A stretch of DNA of 64,000 bases. Source: Pogona vitticeps. Taxonomy: Eukaryota > Chordata > Lepidosauria > Squamata > Agamidae. How positions within the stretch are numbered: position 1 is the first letter of the stretch; the number at the start of each line of letters is the position of its first letter. The DNA is taken from contig NC_135785.1 of NCBI RefSeq assembly GCF_051106095.1, positions 186,262,045 through 186,326,044 of the forward strand, read 5' to 3'. A model generated the notes under the pieces. It was not told the origin of the DNA and made no database searches. It saw only the letters and a program-made list of their open reading frames with translations. The position numbers were made by a program, and so were the translations under genes. This document shows positions 35,501-50,500 of the stretch, in pieces.

Positions 35501-38500
35501 ACAAGGACATGGTACTGTTTGTCACAGGGTTCAATAGTGCACAATAGTAGGACAGCTGTAGTTGCTACCCTGCTCCCATACCCAGGAATCAAGACACAGG
35601 ACTTCTTGGTTGAACTGAATGTAAGTTTATTAAATTGTATTAATGGGTCTGCAATGTTTATAACTAGCTACTAATAAAATATTCTCCTCGCAGTCCCTGT
35701 AGATATACCTGCTACAATTATATGGTAGCACCTCCAACTCACCTTGGTGAAGGAATTCCATTGCGGCTTATGCTACAGAGAAATATTGATTGTAATCTTT
35801 GCTCTTCTCCTTTGTCCATCTTAAAGGCTGTGTTGAAATCACCATGGCAGTGATACCAAGCCAGCCACCCCTTGAGCTCTTGAGACCTCCCTAATTGAAG
35901 ACAGCCAGCTAAAAAGATTGGCTAGCTTCCGTTAACTATTTTGCCATTAATTTGTGTCTTATCCCACTCACATTACATCAGCTAAACTGTGATTTATTAA
36001 CTGACTTATTAGGTCCACAGTGCAGAGTAGATGTCTTTTCTCCAACCACTGCTGCTGTGATGGAGGTGGTGCACTTCAAACGGCACACCCATACTTGAGT
36101 CTCACTGGTCACATCTAAAAAGCCTGTGTACTTGGTCTGGGACAGCCCTGACACATTTTCACCATTCCCTTTAAGATGACAGGACCAAACTTCCACAAAT
36201 ATATTCCATGGCTGAAATTCAGTTCCACAACTTATACCACATAAGGCTGATGACCACCTTTCATGAGCAGCAACTTGCTGCTACTGCTGACATCACCCCT
36301 GTTGTGTAACATAGAGTTGTGCAACAGGATTTCAGGCAATATGTTAAAACAAGCCTTGTCTGTCTTATTTCCAAGTTATATCTGAACACCACATGCTTGG
36401 CTTCAATTTATCTGTACAAGACTTCATATATCAGCTATGTCAGCTTAACTGCCATGGTATAAAGTGCTGCAGCAAATTGCCACTAGTTAACAAGTCACTG
36501 CTTGTATCCCTTGACATGCACCAATTGCATGAGTTGGTGCATGATAAATAATATGCGTGGCAACTTGTTAATTAGTGGCAATTTGCTACTGCCATTTATG
36601 CTGTTATGCTGATGCCTTTGTAACTAATAGCACAGTCCAACAGGATCTGTCCTACAAGTTTTTATACTAGCCACATGCTTTTAGTTGTGTAGACAGGTTT
36701 TAAGCGCAATCTCCTTCTAAAGATTATAAAAGGGTATTCAGTACTCACATGTATGGAAGAAAGAATACTGTATATCAAAACTGACCTGCTGTCTCTCTCT
36801 GGTATTTCTTTGATGGCTATTCGGACCTGATTGCTAAGATCTCTTCCAGCATAAACAATCCCATAGGTTCCTTTGCCTAACACTACTCTGTCTCCATTCT
36901 CATCATAATCATACTCATACTGAAAGCAGAAAGGCACAAAGAAAGAAAATTTGAAGCACAAAGAAAGAATACTGTCAAAACAACAACCTGATTTTGACAC
37001 ATGCTATTAACAATGCTTTAATTGCCCTGAAGTTCAACAGAACTGGTAGCACTTAATAAGCAAGCATTTTTGTATATCTTCCATTTATGATGGGGTGTGC
37101 TGAACCTACAAAAATTGTGTTTGGTCTGATAAGGGCAATAGTCAGAGAGAAACACTGAACTGTTAAAAAAACTGGTCACATTTAAGACTTCATAAGCAGA
37201 ATTCCCTTGCAATTCATACATTTTAGAGCATTTTTGGTTTGAAAGAAGAACTGGAACAAGGATGATAAAACAATGGTAAATGAACAAAAATGTTACATGT
37301 ACAAAGATGTAAAAGGGCCATTTGAAAATGACTACATATATGATGGTAGCATGTTTTGAAGCATAAATGCCAGAGATATAGCTGTATCACTTCAAAGGGC
37401 ACAAGATATCAGTTCTCTCATTCACGTTTCTTGACTGGTCATAAGAACATAAGAGCCCTGCTGGATCAGGCCAAGGGCCCATCCAGTCCAGCTTCCTGCA
37501 TCTCACAGTTGCCCCACCAGATGTTTCTGGGAGCACAGGAGACAACTAGACACCTGTCTCCAGACACCACTCCCCTGCATCTGGCATTTTGAGGTACAAT
37601 TCTCTATTTCTTTGTCTCTCTACAGTAGTGCTAAAAAAACTAGCTCCTACAAGTATCTCACACATCTGTGGAAATCTGTCAATATGCCCTTGAAATTCTC
37701 TGAAGCTCATTCTGAAACAGCTGCTGAGCCTACAGAGTACGCAAGGGAAATCTTTGTATAGTTTAACATGACCTCGTCACCAAATGAGTTCACCTTCCAA
37801 ACAGTTCCATTTTTCATGCTTTGGCACTTCACAGTTCATTGTAAGCTGCCGCCCAGAAATGACAGAGGGAGAGTAGGGTAATTTTTTTTTAGCATTACCC
37901 ATATTCCACAGCTATAAAACAGTATCCAACAAGCAGAGAGGCTTCAGGACAGCGATCAAATTGGCAAAATATTAGCTCAAATATTATTTTTAGCACATTT
38001 CCACACAAAGCAATCCTATGTATGTTTACAATGAAGTCCTCCCGTGTTCATTGGGGCTTAATTTTAGGCAAGTATGCAGAGGACTGCAGGCTTGCTATAT
38101 CCAAATATCTAAAGATAAACATTGTTGTGCAATGGGTAATAAATTCTACGTATATAGACAGCAGTTATCATGCCCCACTTCACATTTTAAGCAATCCTAT
38201 CCAGACTGACATGATAAAGAGAGGGAATATAATGCATACTATACTAGTTTGCCTTTGTATAAGAACATGTTTTAATCAAGATGTGGAATAAATTGATCTT
38301 CTATATGACCTTGGCTGAGGAACGTCAAGTTCATCCTGTGTGGAATTCAACTACAGCTTTTCATGTACAGGAACTTTGTTGAAATCTGTATCCAGAGTGT
38401 AGATATGAAATTATGTTGTGTTCTCCAATCTTTTCTGTGAAGAGCTTCTTTTTTTTTAGTCTGCCATCATTCTATTATCATTTTCAGTGATACTTATCGA

Positions 38501-41500
38501 ACCTTGATAAGCAACTGAGGCACATTATGCCTTTCTTGTTTATCTTGAAACTACCAAATATATGCTAGCGCTGTAACATGTGCTTTGTGAGTTAAGCAGG
38601 AAAAAAAAATACTTGAGCATAAATAAATAGCTCTCTGAATTAGGATATAATAATATTTATTTTGTAGAAGCAGTAGTGACACATCCCATGGCATATCTGG
38701 TTTAATTATGTGTCTCTGACCTTCTTCCTTCATATTTTATCCTTTAGGATTTAACAAGGCTTAAACAGAAGTGGTGTCCATAGGCCAAAGTTAAAAATAT
38801 TATGTGAAAGAGCAGAATTAATCCCTCCCCCCAGTATTTGATGTTCAAATCCTAATGATTTTGGGCTAAGAACTAGAGCAAGGTAAAATAGGAGGAACTC
38901 ATAAACTGTCTGATGTTGTTGGACTCCAACTGCAATGAGTTATTATACAGAGCATGAGTTCAACTGCTCTACAAAAAACAGTCCTGGTGTAGGAGTGCTT
39001 TATGGGATAGGTGAGTCCAGGCAAAAACAACAACAACATGTAGTTCAATTCTGTAAATTCCAGATTCATTTTCCTATTAATAAAAATATCAGTTTTCATA
39101 CAAAGTTCTCCACTCATATATATAATTACAGTGGTGCCGCGTTTAACGACAAATCTGTATAGCGATGTGGATTTTGCGATCGCAAAAGCGATCGCATTGT
39201 GATTTTTAAATAGGGAAAACATTGCATTGTGATGATCGGTAAACGTTTCGCTTACCAATCTTCGCATTGCGATGTTTTAAAACAGCTGATCAACAGTTCA
39301 AAAATGGCCGCCGGGTCAACAAAATGGCCGGCCGCAGCATTTTCGTGTGCTTTCCTCGCTTACCAAGGCAGCGAAAATGGTGGCCAGATGGAAGATCTTC
39401 GCATAACAGTGAGTTTATCCCCCATAGGAACACACTGAAGGGGTTTCAATGCGTTCCTATGGGGTTTTTTGCCCCATACAGTGGGGTCTCTACTTAAGAA
39501 CTTAATCCGTATTGGAAGGTGGTTCTCAAGTTGAAAAGTTCTTATGTTGAATCTGCATTTCCCATAGGAATGCATTGAAAACCATTTAATCCGTATCTGC
39601 TCTTTTCCGTCCATAGAAACTACAGTGGAACCTCTACTTAAGAACTTAATCCGTTTTGGAATGGTGTTCTTAAGTAGAAACGTTCTTAAGTTGAAGCAAA
39701 ATTTCCCATAGGAATGGACTGAAAACCAATTAATCCGTTCTGGCTGTTTTTTTGTTATGTAGAGGTGCGTTCGTACATTGAAGCATTAGTTCCCATAGGC
39801 GCTAATGCAAAGCTGGTTAATACGTACTCTACCACTAGGGGGACAATTTTTTTTTTAAACCTAAGATGACCTAAGGTTAAAAAAAGAGCAGGAAAGGTGT
39901 TTTTTTCCTGTTCTTATCTTGGATTTCTGTTCTCAAGTAGAAGCAAAATTTAGCAAATGGAGCTGTTCTTAAGTTGGATTGTTCTTAAGTAGAGACGTTC
40001 TTAACTAGAGACCCCACTGTATAGCGACGTTTCCGGATAGCGACAATTTATCCGGAACGGATTATTGTCGCTATGCGGGGCACCACTGTATATATAAATA
40101 TCTGTTGTGTACATGCAAAAATCAGGTTTCTAGGATATGCCATTTGATTTACTGTGGTACAAATCTGTTGCAGCACATGTTTTCATTCCATAGGCCCTAC
40201 ATATTTAAACTTCTAAAAATGTACTTACTTCCAATGTGTCTCCATCAATTTCTGCTTCAAATTCCAGAGTACTTCCTACAGCATCAGTTAAAATTTCTTT
40301 AACCAGGCCACAGAATCTGAAAGCAACATGCATCTCACTTTTAAAATGATTAAAAGGCCATGTTTCAAATACTTTAGTGCTGAATGTCCTGTTTGTGCCA
40401 GTGTAATGTAAAGTTACACCAGTGTAAATGTGCCACATATAATACTGGCCAACAAAGGACTGTGCCATGCAATTGTGCAATAGGTCCTGAGTCCCCAGTT
40501 GTGCAATGTACCTGTGGAAGTGCCTGAGGCATAACTCTTCCACCTCAGCCACTGTGCAACTACTGCAAGTGCAACACTGAGTTCTGTGTGCATAGTTGTG
40601 CAACAGGATTCTGGTCATTAATTCAAAAAGAAGCACTTACAACACACTTGCTGAAATGCTGTGGGCCAATTAAGCAAATAGTATAACTTCTAGACATGAA
40701 TTGTCCTAAGTTAAGTAATCTCCATAGCCATTATCTCTTGCCTGCTGAGTCATGCATATGGCAATTTGCTACCAACACTTGTGCTGTTTGCATAACTGTG
40801 CAACAGGATCTTTGTCTTTCACTTTGTTCTAGTTACTTTAAATCAGTGCTGGCTCAAAACATTTTTCTCTCTGCAATAAAACCTGAAGCAAAGAAGTACA
40901 GATGCACACAAGTAGTCAGTGCTGGGACAAGCAAGCTTATGTTACAAAAGGAATGCAATCAAAAGATAACTGGAGCTGAGAATGTCTAAAACATGATCCC
41001 TCTATATCACTATTATTTAATGGGTCACGTCTGTTGTTTCAATTTTTTGTTAGTTTTAATGACCTGTGAGTTGCCTTGAGACCCTTTTCTGGGAGAAAGG
41101 CAGCATAAAAGTGCAGCAAAAAAAACCACCCCCTTTTTAAAAGACTGCACGTATACAACTTCTGATGTAATTTTCATTAATAAGGTTCTAAGTCACATTA
41201 TAGTTGCTGTTTAAAGCCACTGAAATCAGTCAAGAATGAATGTAAAAGTAAAATGACTTAACAGAGTTTGGTACAAAGGTCCCTTGTAAGCTCCTTTTTT
41301 AAAGAAGAGATCTGAAGCTGACGTGAACCAGAAAAATATTAAGCGGCCCTGTGAACTGTTCAGTACCAATTGTTCAGTACTGTACTAATTTTGTTCTATA
41401 CTACAGCAGGCTGCATGTAAGTTAACTTTCTATGTATTTCTCACTTTCCACAAACAATTTCAGATGCAGTCAAATATCAGTGCACATTCAAGATGCTCCT

Positions 41501-44500
41501 TTTTGTTAGGTCCCAGATTTTGAAAAGCATATGCATATTTGGACAGGCTACTGTGGTGGTTATGAAAAACAAAGTCAAACAAACTTCTCACCTAGAACAC
41601 TGGTTCTCTGTAGAAAAGTATATTTGAAAGTCATCAGAGTTGTCGTGAACATAGAGAAAACAGCATCGTTCATCAAATTTAGATATGCTGCAAAAAGTCC
41701 AGTGAAAACAGTTATTGCTGGGCAGAACTGACATGAGTAAGGGGAGATACTACAGTTAGGAGATGAAGAGAAGCAATTAGTTATATGTAGTTTGACACAC
41801 ACATTATCTCAGTCTTCCTCCTACCACTGCAAAGGCAGAAAATCAAACAGATATAGCAGAACTGTTACTTTTAAAAAATGTTTGCCTTCTGATTGACTGC
41901 TCAAAATACATATTAATTAATTAATTAATTGGTTTATCTACCAACTCTGAAGATTCAGTTGTTCACAATATCTCTGGTTTATGAATGTGGGATATCTAGC
42001 TTCTGCATTCATCAATTCAAAATTCCTGGTAATGGCCCCATATTGCTGTATACCATTGTGCCCATATGGCCAGCAGGAAAAAGGATGCCAAACTTTACAC
42101 AGCAAAGAGCAGCTTAAATATGGATGACACCAAGGCAGCAGTCAAGATGGTCCAAATGTTCCCCTCTCATGCTCAGTACCATTCATAAAGAGACACCAAG
42201 CAGGGTGTCTCAGAACATGACTTCTTTTTTCATCAGTTAACCGTTTATCACCCAAATACAAAACAATTCTCATTTTTCAATAAGTACAGGTACTATTTAT
42301 TTATTTATTTACAATATTTTTAGCCGCACCATTACTAGTGGCTATTGTGGGCAATTTCTCTGAAGACATATGGCAAAATGTCCCTCTTACTGAAGCACTG
42401 CCACTCCATTACTTTCTTTTAAGCAAAACCGGTTCTTTTAAAGAACCTTTACAGAAAACCTGTAACTTCAGTCTGTGTCTGTGACCTTTCTCTCCAAATA
42501 ACTCCTTCCCCTGCCCATGAATGTACACAATGTTTCATTTCACAAAGTTCCTGATGGCAAGTCTGTACTACACATGCTCAGTCTTATAATAAAGTGGCTG
42601 TTTTTCCCTTTTAAAGGGTTTTGTTTTTGAAGATCAATATTTCAGCCTCTACAATTTGGATTTTTTCTAAATAAAAAAGTGGGTAGGACCAACTACTCTC
42701 TTTCAAGGTAAGAGAGATTGGTTTTATCAGATTATGTGATCTGTTTTAAATCTAAGGTCATTTGGGTTCACCTATTTCTGAATGGGAGTAACACTTTTAT
42801 TTTAAAAAAATCATAACTTGAAAACCCTTTATCCAAACCTCCCCACATTGGGCACAGAGCAGGAGCAGATAGCCTGCTATAACTGTATCAAATGTGGTGT
42901 TGATCCAAAACCCAGTTTCAAAGTTATAATGTTTTGTTAGGGCTACCTCTATTTTTAGAATTGCTTGCTAGAATGTCAATTTGCTCTGCTGCATAATAAG
43001 AGGTACAATCTCATTAGGCCATAATAAAACACACAAAGGTTAATAAACCTACATAATGGTTGAAATCCTATTGTGTAGTATAGTACAGTGTAGTATAGTA
43101 CATAGTACCTCAGCTTAAGAACTTAATCAGTATTGGGACTGTGTTCTTAAGTCGAAACAGTCTTAAGTTGAAGCACCATTTCCCATAGGAATGTATTGAA
43201 AACCATTTAATCCGTATCTATTGTTTTTCGTTCTTAAGTCAAGGCGCTGTTCTTAAATTGAAGCATTAGTTCCCATAGGAACTAATGCAAAGCTGGTTAA
43301 TCCATATCTACCACTAGGGGGCAAATTTTAATTATTATTTTTCTTTTGACCTAAGGTGAACTTAGGTCAAAAAAAAGGGCAGGAACATTTTTTTCCTCTT
43401 TTTTTGGTTCTTAAGTCGAGGCTCTGTTCTCAAGTCGAAGCTACTTTTTGTGAACGGAGCCGCTCTTAACTCGAATCATTCTTATGTAGGGACTTTCTCA
43501 AGTTGAGGTACCACTGTAAGTCACACTAGAGCAGCACATTGCATCAGTGGGATTTGGTGTCAACTCCTTTGTGTTCCATTGATTCAAATGGGCCTAGTCA
43601 CAACTTAATTTTGTTGCAGCTTACTTTTGTAAGTCATAACTAGAGTAGGCCCATCTGACTCAATGAAAATTGCAGGAAGTAACTTACAGAAGCATTGACT
43701 CACCAAATTCTCACTGATTCAATGGATTGTCTCTAGCATAACTTTCTACAGTAAGCAACAATATATAAGTATAGCAAAGGAAGCCACAAAAGGTTGCATG
43801 GTAGAATAGCGGGAAAGATACAGTATTTGACCTTCAAAGAAATGCCAATATAGGATTGGCATTCCTAGCAGATAACAAACTGTTTTGCTGATTTTTCTTT
43901 CTCAGATTGCTTGCTGCTGCACCACAAGCCTTTTCAGATGAGATTCCAAATCCAATTATGAGCAAAGATATTTTCAGATTCAAAGGGCTAGAAAAGTATA
44001 TGTAGCAATTGAAAGAAAAAAGTCACCCACTTTCCCAACACTTTTTCCAAAAGACATGTACAAAATCCTTGCAGTTCAAATTGCTGAGGTTTGCAGATAG
44101 TGTTTGTTTAGACTTATATGCATGACACAGATAAATCCATACCACACGAGATGAGCAAAAGGGGAAAGCAATGACAATTTTCAAGAGCTAAGCAAGGAAA
44201 AGCTAATCAATATCCATCCAAGTTTCCAATTTGCCAATCTAAATATAACATTATGTGCAGAAATGTACGAGGAAAGAAAGATGAAACTCACTTTCTAAAA
44301 ACTGTTTCATCAATGACAGTGTGAACATGAACAACATGTTTCAAGAAATACTGTTGTAGCTTAATGAAGATGAATTTATCAACCTTTCTTATAGCGCAGA
44401 CAACAGAAGAAGTATTTGTATGAATTTTACAAGGGCCACACATCTGACTATCTTTAAAAAGTCTCTCAGGTCCTTTGTTTTAGGAAGGTTTATATTCTCT

Positions 44501-47500
44501 TCTCCATTGAAAAGGACTGTAATTGGTCGAGCTAGTAGCATTTGATCTAATCTTCCACAGATGAACAACTTTCTAAATTGTATCATACATGTAAGTCACA
44601 CATTTTAACTGATTAATAGGACCACATTTAACCATGTAATGCTAGAGAATGGAGTCTACTAATACTTTCCCACTAAAATCAATGGGACTGAATGTACTTG
44701 TGAGCAACTTTGAGCAGACATAATAAAATCAATATCATTTAATTTAGTTGTTGCTAATTTAGAGTAGGACCTATGAAATTAACAGAACTTATGTCAGTTA
44801 CAGCAACATTAAACTACATTGATTTCAACATAAATCCATCGATTTCAACAGAAATATGACTAAGCTTGGATCAAACTCTATATTGGAATACTTGTGAAGT
44901 GTTATCAAGAGCCAGACCTCCATTGTAACCAAGATGGCAGACTGGCTCCTGGTTAAGAAGGAATCTGGATAATATTAAACAAAGTGAAAGAGAGCTCAGT
45001 AGCACATCTTGTATATCTCAACTGCTAACAGCATTACATTTTTGCAGGCCCTTTCAAAATCTCACACAGATGTATGATAATTAATAAATTCTATTGAATT
45101 TTCTTTTTTCAGAATTTGGAAAGAAGGGCTAATTTCCCAAATGTGACTTACGATTATCTCAACATTCCTGTGTGTGAAACATTTGAAAATGTTGACTACA
45201 GCAACACTCAAGATCCAAAAATCACTTTAAAAACAGAATGAAGATACATACAAATTAAGTCAAGTTCAAAGACACAACCACTAAGGAAAGCAAGGACAAG
45301 AAAGAGCAAGTTAATTGGTAAAAGTTAATAATAGATAGGTCCTGCTTCCAGAACATAAACTATTTGTACTGTATTGCTTATATCTCAAAACAGAATTCCT
45401 AGCACCAGAATTCCTAGCCCTTGTCCACCTTGGATAGAGGTATGAAAAGAGCTCACTATCATAAAGCCACACAACATAGTGAAGGAAATAGGTGACACAA
45501 AAATGAAACCATCTGAAGAACACCAACCTTATTCCTCTAATGGAAGAAGCTGTAAAATTCCATTCATGAATCTGTTTCTGCAAATTGACATTGAAAAAAC
45601 AAGTTATTTCAAATGAAGATGCCAGGCCATGTAATCCCATCAGATCTGTGTCACAAATATCTTGTCAGTCTTTTGTTTGGATGCAGTACATAGTAATATA
45701 TGCAAGGTTGTCTGTTCAATTCATTTAAGGCAACAAGGTCGAAAGGATTTTGATGTATATTAGAAGACATAACCTTGCAAGACAATTACCTTGTTTGGAT
45801 ATAATGATACACCATGAAATTCAGTCTTCAACTCATGGACTCTCCCTCTCCTCTACCACAGTTGGGGAGGAGCCCAGAAGTTTTGGTTTCTAATTTAGAC
45901 TAGTCATGTTTAAGCATTTTATTAAACCTCAGTCAAACTTAGCTTGGCAATGCTATTTTTTCACTATAACTCTTAGAATCTCCTAGCAAATATAGCCATT
46001 GGCCAATTATAGGAGTGATTTGTAAGAACTCTGCTTTTGTTTCATAATGAGAATTCAAGAAACTGAATCTTTGTCGGGATTCAGAATTTTAGGAAGCGTA
46101 ACTAAAATATGTTATAGTTAAAATAAATATAAGAGGAGATTAAATAATCTTAAATCAAATTCAATATATTCTACAGTATTTTGTTATGCAAACAGTTATT
46201 GATAATTTTTTACGTGACTCGTATTTATTGAAGCAAACTATAAGAGATCTTGTTGGTAAGTGGTAAGTTGGTATGTGGTTGTGCAATGTAGAAGAAAACT
46301 CTTACCATTTCAGTAGGAGATACATGCCAAAGGGAAACAGTTCTCTCATCTGCTTCATTGTTGATGGAAACATATGCAGGCTGATACACCTTAGTTGGTT
46401 CTATCACTAACACCTAAATAGAGCACAGATTGAATTAGTGAAATCTCATTACTAACATAACACAGACTTTTAGCATAACCATCAGAATGCTAGTGCCAAG
46501 GCTGCAATCCCAGACTTGCTAGGGAGTCAACCCCACTGAGCATGGAGAGGTTTGTATCTACAGCATAGGACTACACAGTGAATTTGCACACAATAAATAA
46601 CCATGACCTCCTCTTTGAAAAATGGAAAATAGATTCTAAAGCTCCATACAGTGTCTTATATTGCTTTTCTTGCCTTTTCATACACAATATGCAATTTGAC
46701 TCATGGATATTACTAATGTACATGCACATTACATGCAAACTCTCTTCTTAGAATCATTCAAACAGGAGCGTGTCAGGAGCTGTGGAGGAGGGGAATCCCA
46801 AGTTTTAGGAAAAGGGAGAGGAAGGATGGGAACCCAAAAAAATTAATGAGAATTGACCATGCTCATTAGGTATGGAATGCCAACTGATTGTGGTGAGAGA
46901 GAAATGGAAACCTGAGTGTGCAAGTAAATGCAACTGTGTTTCCTTTTGTCCTAGAAAAAGGCAAGGCTGACTGAACAGGAACATTTCACCCTCCAATTTG
47001 TTATGTGCCAATCAGAACACTTTCTACCTTGTGATATGCTGAGCAAAATTATCAACAGAATGAGTAAGGCCTGTTCAGGTAACAGAAACCTTAATGCTTA
47101 AGGTTTACAACCAGATTGTTCACAAGTTTTTAATGTATAGGATTACAACTCTTCTCATCTCTAATCACTGTCCATGCTGGCTGGGCTGATGGGAGTTGTA
47201 ATCCAAACAGAGTAGAGACCTACTGTTCTCCCCCTATAAAACATGAGTGCTCTTGGACCATTTGATTCTGTCTGATAGTGTCTCAGCAAGCATAAAATAC
47301 ACTTGTTCATTAGCTGGCTGAAACAGCATTAATATGTTGCAAAGCATACAATATACTGTATGTTATTTTGGTAACTGGGAACTTTAAATAAAGACAAGCT
47401 TGTCTCTATTGACATATGACAAGTGATGGGTCTCCCTTCACTCACTGAAGGTCTGTTCTGAGGCAAGGGTGGGAAGATAACAGGCAATTTCATGATCACA

Positions 47501-50500
47501 GGTTCTCTGGAAAAACAAAAGGACTGTTATCCTCATGCTCACCACGTGGCTGGCTGGGTCTGCGAAAGGACTTTGCATACAGACCAGATAAGCACAAACT
47601 TAACTCTAGTGAAGTGCTGGCATCAGCTGAGGCTCAATCCATTCAGTCATCACTGGGTATCTTTCACCCAGTTGCCCTATGCATGTATTGGCATTGTCAG
47701 AGAGTGACCAAAAGATCTCCTGTATGGAAAATTAGTGCAGGGGGAGATCACAGCTGTGATACAAGGACATCTTTAAGCAGGATCTGAAGGCCTTAGGAAT
47801 GGACCTCAACAGATGGGAAACCTTGACATCTGAGCATTCAGCCTGGAGGCAGGTGGTGCATCATGGCCTCTCCCATTTGAACTGACACTTGTCCAGCAGG
47901 CCGAGGCAAAAAGGCAATCCCAAAACCAACAAAATTAGGGAGCTGGACAGGGGACAGACCGTATTTGTCTTCAGTATGGAAGGGATTGTCACTCTTGAAT
48001 TGGCCTTCTCAGCCACACTAGACGCTGTTCCAAGTCCACCATTCTGAGCAAGTTACCATAGTCTCTTGAGACTGAAGGATGCCTATGTGTTACAACTTTA
48101 TTGGGCCATGGCTGCTGTGGATGGGCACTGGAGTGAATCCAGCCTGGGGGAATGGAGACTATATGGCCATATTTTGTAGTGGGATCCCCTTAAAGGATCT
48201 TGGGGTACAGGCCTTGGTGAAGATAAGTCCAGCATGTGAGCAGTGAGTTGGCAGCAAGGGTGCTACCAAACAGTTGGGCACCTGGGTGGTACTCAATGCT
48301 CTCACACCATGCTTTGTTTCAGCAAGTGGGCTGGGTAGGTTGTTCACTGGTCAGCACCTGGGTCATCTGATTCCTGAATCCATTACCTATGTAGCTCTGC
48401 AGGTAAAACCAACAAAGTTTTGGCCATATTTCATCCATTCAAATAAGGTGTGTTGTTATTTCCTTGTGGCATTCCCACCAGTACTGTTGCTGTGACAGCA
48501 GTATGAGGATAGATGCAAAGCAATTTTTTTTTTTTTTGCTTGCCACAAAGTTTATGATTGTTTTAATGGAGTTGACTCCTAGGTATGTATATACAGAATT
48601 GCAGCCTTTGGTCAATCAAACACATTCTACATCAGCTTGTGAGTTAAAGAGTCTTACTGGGAATCGCAGGCCATTCATTGTTTCTTTGGTTGCCTCAAAA
48701 ATGATATCTAACCAGAAGTTCAATCTCTCTTGTCTAGGAGAGTGTTCTGCAGTGTGTTTCTTGAAACGCTGAATTAGCATCAGGTTCTGTACTAAGGATT
48801 TCAAATACCTGAAAACATATGCATATATACAATTAATTTTTTTAAACCCAATACTGTAATTATTTTCTTTACCTTAAGAATGAAACAAGCTTTTCAAGGT
48901 TTACCATAAGTCTGCCACTGAAAATAGATGGACTAGAAAACCAAGATTGCAAAGACTATTTTTCCTTTTTAACATAAGATAGCTATTCAATCCAGCTGCC
49001 CCTACTAACTGAAGCAAAAGTTTCCTAATGATTTAAGCTTACAATTTACCGGTAGTTTGGCTGGCATATGAGTGATTTCCATAAAGAGACAAAATACATA
49101 GCTGGGTCTACATTGCATTTCTATGTTCATTTTGTGAAAATAATTGTAGATTCTTGGGATGAATTCTTGTGAAGCTATTTACTCCTAATCTGCACTCCAA
49201 AATTAAATTGCTACTTTATGCCATACAAAAATTACCTGGTTGATTTTTTAAATTTTTTTTGCAAAACTGTTACATAAAATGATGGCATGCTAAGGCAGTT
49301 AAAGAGAATCACATTTAGGAAGAGAGGTCATCATCACACTCCAACAGATTTTTACACTTCAAATAGTTATGTAGAATTAAGAGTTTCACCAAGGATGGCC
49401 ATTTCCATCCCATGGCTGAATGGACAGAAGAAAGCTGATATCTCATATAGAGACATCTATACAAATACATGAAAAATCCCCACTCTGCCTCAGTTGCTTT
49501 AAAGGATAAGTAGGAAACTCAAGAGCTGGTATAGCTAAGTGGGTTGGAGTGCCCAGCCAGCTGCCCAGTCCAAGAGGGCCCCAGAAGGTGGTGTTGGTAA
49601 AGCACCCCTGACTGCCTTATATGTAAAAAGCCCCTGGGAGGGTTGCCATAAATTGGAATTAATATGATGGCATATGAATTCATTAATTAAGAACTACTGA
49701 GTTGGTCCTCTGGATGTATAGTCCATATACCCACCTTTAAATATTATAGTCAATATGATTTCAGCACAAAATATTAGACTAAAGAATAGGAGAGGTAGTG
49801 CCATCTTAAACAGCATTCAGCATTGAAAACACCTTTATTGTGTAGAAAACAGAACATATGTTGCTTGCATATTTTCCTAAGAAGGCGAATATTGTCATTA
49901 TGTAATTTTTTAAAAAAATCATGTCCTCAGCTTTGGAGAACTTACAGATTTAATCTTATGACAGATGTTACCTACCAAATGGGAGGTTTCAGTTTAAACA
50001 GCCTCTCTGCTGCTTGCACAGCTTTCCCGGTGTCGCTGGCCAACATGCTGACGCTGAAGAATTGCCCGACATCCCAGTAATTGTTCATTTTTTCCAGACT
50101 CCCTTTTCTTCCCAATAAACTGTTTAATCGTACACCTTGACAAATTTGCATAAAAAGGATTCTGTTACACCTAAATGCACACATACCCACACCTCTGTCT
50201 ACAGGTATGGAATTGAATTATGGGTTACATATTAAAAAGTATTAGGCAGAGACAAATTTTATATGAAATTTAGACATTGGCTTTTTATCTGCAATTAAAT
50301 TATTATTGGAAAAACATGTGACAGATGAGAGTCTTACTCCATTTACACCTTTTGAGAGGAAACTATGGTAACATTCAAATGCGATCTAATATAGGGGTAA
50401 CTATATTAGGAGATTCCAAGTGCGGTGTAGTGGATAGAGTGACAGACTAGGACTCTGGAGAACAGGGTTCAAACCCCTGTGCAGCTATGGAAGCTCACCA

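Noticed and set aside
47492-48070. Possible separate host gene antisense to MAP3K15
   Set aside because: The readable peptide is the C-terminal end of a LINE reverse transcriptase ORF, truncated at the 5' side.
50420-50495. tRNA gene-like A and B boxes
   Set aside because: No complete cloverleaf; same head recurs in several SINE copies, so it is a retroposon head and not a tRNA gene.
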